Shown here one piece after another: positions 60,866 through 64,000 of a DNA stretch of 64,000 nt. Position numbers and translations under genes: made by a program. Below the pieces are notes generated by a model that worked only from the letters and a program-made list of their open reading frames with translations, was not told the origin of the DNA and ran no database searches. This stretch comes from Clusia tigrina (Eukaryota > Arthropoda > Insecta > Diptera > Clusiidae). The stretch's first letter is position 1, and the number at the start of each line of letters is the position of its first letter. Where the stretch lies: positions 8,090,129 through 8,154,128 of the forward strand of contig OV050032.1 in NCBI GenBank assembly GCA_920105625.2, read 5' to 3'.

Positions 60866-61865
60866 TTTTTTCTAAGAGAGTGCAGCAAGTTTCTATCACT
60901 CTCAATCACTCCCAAGTAGGATGGTTGCAAATTTTCAGACAAGAGATCAGTGCGAGCTTCGAAAAATTATTCTGAGCAATTCGGTCAATCCTGACTTTCT
61001 TCCTTGATAGCTCTTGATTTCGTGCCCAACAATCTTAACTTAAAAGGGAGCAGAGATACAATAGGAAGATTAGTGCAGTGCATTTCTCTTCATGGATGGA
61101 TTCGTGGGAACCGGTTATACACATTTAAAGTAACGCTGACGCCTCGACACACTACACAAACTTAAACTAGTTTATCTCTTTCTTTCTAAACTAGTTCACT
61201 GAGAACATTAATAATTGCGTTGATAGGTGATTATTTTGTTTCAGTTTACGAGTATTCAATTATTATGTGCTGTATAATAAAAATAAAAGCTAAATTTCCA
61301 AAAAAATATGGTGAAAGAAGAGTGGAAAGAAGTGATAGGGAGAGAATTATTGGAACATATGAGAAAAAAGAACATTAAATCACAAAATATTTGAGATCAT
61401 CACTAAGAAAAGAGAGTAAGAGAGCGCGATTCAAGCAAGAATCAGTTATATCATATATCATATATTGACATGATATGATGGCGGTGATATAATATATATT
61501 GATATCACCGCCCTTTTAAAATTATTCCAATTCTTTCATCTCCACAAAAGTCTTCACAGACGAAAAGGTTTCCAGTCATGAAACAACCAGCAAAGTGAAA
61601 ATCAGCCCAAGCGAAAAACATTTACTTCACTTGGTTTGCCGGCGATAAACTAGTTTAAAGTAAACCAGATAAACGAGAAATTGTTCTGCTTTAAGTAAAT
61701 AAGTGTAGGGAAATATCACTGCCAATTATCACTGATAAGTTTGACTGCACAACTGAGTATGTCAACAAACAGATCACCAGAAATTTCCGCCTTAAATTTC
61801 CTTTTAAGCTACACCATTAACACCTGAAAGACGATACGATCCAGCCATTATATATACATACGAGT
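60866..61865. other. Non-coding DNA with one hairpin
   Basis: GGCGGTGATAT (61480-61490), 11-nt AT loop, ATATCACCGCC (61502-61512) is a perfect stem. Nothing else recognised. Confidence 0.5.
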
Positions 61866-61871
61866 ATATAC

Positions 61872-62127
61872 CAGGGCCGTGCGCACGGGGGGTTTTGGGT
61901 GTTGAAACCCCCGCCCCCCCAGAAGGGCTTTTAGCTACAATAAAATGTAAATAGATATATGTACGTGAATAAAAATGTATGTACGAGTATATGTAATCTT
62001 ACAATTATATGATATAACATATATTATGTGCATCCACTTGTTGATAGATCTCTTTGAGCTCCTCTCCTTTTTACAGGAAATTAGAAAAAAAACCGCCCTC
62101 CACGAGCAAATCCTGCGCACGGCCCTG
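61872..62127. mobile_element. 256-bp MITE with 14-bp TIRs and 6-bp target duplication
   Basis: CAGGGCCGTGCGCA (61872-61885) and TGCGCACGGCCCTG (62114-62127) are perfect inverted ends. Flanks are ATATAC on both sides (61866-61871, 62128-62133). The interior has no transposase. The CAGGG start recalls hAT-type ends, but hAT elements make 8-bp duplications, so the superfamily is open. Confidence 0.85.
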
Positions 62128-63688
62128 ATATACTCGCTTTAGTCTGAAACAAACCACATGTCACAGCACATCGACTAGCTTGCATGCTAAGCTTGGTACC
62201 CTAACAACACACTTGCATCCTTCCTACTCATATTGTGCGTAGCCGTGGTTTCAGAGCACAGGAATACAGACATCGCCGACATAACGGTCAGCTTAAAATA
62301 TCCGGACTCTGGGCAATTAAATAGAACAGGTTGGCTCTCCATTTCAGTCCAACACTTCCATTGCATAATGGCAGCAATAATCAGAACAACTCTGCTTGAA
62401 AATCTTATTAATATTTTAATTAAAAGTCAGTCAGAGGACGAAGGGTTTCTTCGCCAATGCAGTTAAAAATAGACGCAACGATGTCTGTCAATCGGCTATC
62501 CAGCCTTCATCCATCATACCATAACGGAATTCATGAGTTTCATATCCGCGGTAGCATGCTGAAGGACGTTGAGTACGTACGAGCGCAATAAATAATTGCG
62601 CCTCCTCGTGCCGATGCTCGTGCCCATCCCTGGTCCCTGGGCGGCAGTGCTGTCTGCCGGAGCGAGCGCCATTTGAGCTGTCAGACCAATAAAAAGCATT
62701 TGATCGTTATAACAAATTTGAGCGGCTTCGTCAGCGCCGCATCACACATTCCCACATGAATTATTCAACGATATGCGTGCACTGGAATAGAGAGCCTTGC
62801 CAATCATAAATTGTTTGCGTTCAGACGCCAGTAGGATTTCCACATAGGCCAGCATACCAGACGCACACTCACACAAGCACACATACACAAGCACACACAC
62901 GCACACACACTCTCGTGCTGGTACTCGTATGAAACTTCATTAATTCAGTTAGTGGAGTTGTGATGTGATTGAAATAGACGCTCCGCTCGCAGACATGGCG
63001 CTTGTAGTTAGGAGCAGTTAACGCCAGCGTGCGTGCCTGTTTCCAATAGAAACTGATTGTTCTATTTTTAGAGATGGTTTTAAATTGATTCATAACATCG
63101 AAAACAACATGTTTGGAATTTATTACTCCAATATTTATTAATAGGTTTTTTTTTACTATTCTTTCTCAAACTGCAAACTATTCATTTAATAAAGTCATGG
63201 CATTTTTGCAGACTTGTTTGGTATGTTGCGGCACCCAATCTGGAGTGCATGGTCTGCTTCGGAGCACGCATCCGCATGGAATTGCATGTGCCAATATATT
63301 CATATGTTCACAGTGGCTGCCATCATTCGAATCATTTGTCAAGTCTTCCTGTCTGGCTTATAGAGCATTCCCTATAACAGTTTCGGACTATATCTGGGTG
63401 TTCACTCATATTTAACACATTCAAGGTGCTCACCACAGTTTCCATATACCAAGTATCACACTACACCAACAACTTAACAATATATCGTCCATAGAAAGTG
63501 GGCGGCGGTAATTTGAAATAAGTTCTAAAGAGTTATATGGTTGATTCCTTTAAGATCAACTATTGCTTCCACAATGTTTCACAGCTCAGTCATCTTATAT
63601 ACAAAATTCCGTTGTAGGTCTCAAGTGTGCATAATGAACCTAGATCAGATTAAGTTATGGTGGCAGTCGGTCTACAGACCAACTCACT
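62128..63688. other. Non-coding DNA
   Basis: CA microsatellite at 62865-62905. No gene supported. Confidence 0.45.
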
Positions 63689-63689
63689 C

Positions 63690-64000
63690 AAGCCACCATG
63701 GGTCCATTTTGATACCACCGCGTAACAACGCACCACTGATTTACTCGTCAAACCATTTCGAAGCCCTAATAAAGCGCAAGATTTGTTTGACCTTTGCGCC
63801 GGACACTTTCGTAAGAGAGTTGAAAGTGTATTTGCCTAAAGAGCCCGCTCTGCTTCTAGCTAGAGCCGAAAACCTACAGAAGAGATGTTCCACAGTCTCC
63901 CCCTCCTCTTCATCCCCACAGCTTCTGCAGTATTCTTGAGAGAATACTCCCAGCCTGAGAGCATGCCTGCCGAATAGCCAATGACCAGTTGTACCAGCCA
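63690..64000 (-). mobile_element. LOA/R1-like LINE C-terminal fragment, runs off the window end
   Basis: Minus-strand translation from 64000: TGHWLFGRHALRLGVFSQEY, then CRSCGDEEEGETVEHLFCRF, SLGKYTFNSLTKVSGAK and ILRFIRASKWFDE, then a stop near 63740. The CRSC...HLFC zinc-binding tail is intact here; upstream RT/RNase H would lie beyond 64000. Confidence 0.88.

Noticed and set aside
1..64000. CRISPR array, operon or prophage
   Set aside because: The tandem arrays have no unique spacers, genes have spliceosomal introns, and the setting is clearly an animal genome.

Overview
This is nuclear DNA from an insect, most likely a brachyceran fly. A tephritid fruit fly is my best guess, but the family is inferred only from style. 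The signs are GT-AG introns, AT-rich intergenic DNA with CAA/CAG/CA microsatellites, many broken Jockey/LOA/R1-type non-LTR retrotransposons, and a fly-like BAG6 gene. Gene density is low. I can support one complete large gene, one complete small gene and one first coding exon. Most of the rest is transposon debris and tandem repeats.

Layout. 1-10 kb is a stack of minus-strand LINE fragments: a LOA/R1-like piece at 344-2082, a second with RNase H and a C-terminal zinc tail at 5480-7690, and a Jockey-type reverse transcriptase at 7806-10066. The Jockey copy is split by an uninterrupted 45-unit, 30-bp minisatellite. 10.8-11.5 kb is a 125-bp satellite. 14.0-20.6 kb carries BAG6/Scythe (11 coding exons plus one candidate cassette exon), a ubiquitin-like/BAG-like chaperone that shields hydrophobic and tail-anchored proteins. 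23.5-30.1 kb alternates minisatellites, including a 750-bp purine-only array, with LINE pieces (ORF1 zinc knuckle, reverse transcriptase). 30.4-31.2 kb is a compact four-exon minus-strand gene for a CS-domain protein resembling the dynein assembly factor PIH1D3/DNAAF6. 31.6-33.7 kb is tandem repeat. 35-56 kb is mainly non-coding and contains five copies of a tRNA-derived SINE-like family, more LINE tails, and the first coding exon of a leucine-rich-repeat ectodomain protein (48401-48702). 56-64 kb holds LINE C-termini, a 256-bp MITE and a foldback repeat.

The genes do not form a pathway or operon. The strongest theme is local birth of minisatellites inside transposons. A 10-codon stretch of a Jockey reverse transcriptase became a 1.35-kb array. 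A 24-bp stretch spanning the B-box and 3' end of a SINE head was amplified about five times. A 20-bp piece of another LINE was amplified about four times. A separate 410-bp element made largely of 17-bp repeats was inserted with a 13-bp target duplication. I found no CRISPR, prokaryotic or viral system and no functional tRNA or rRNA gene.
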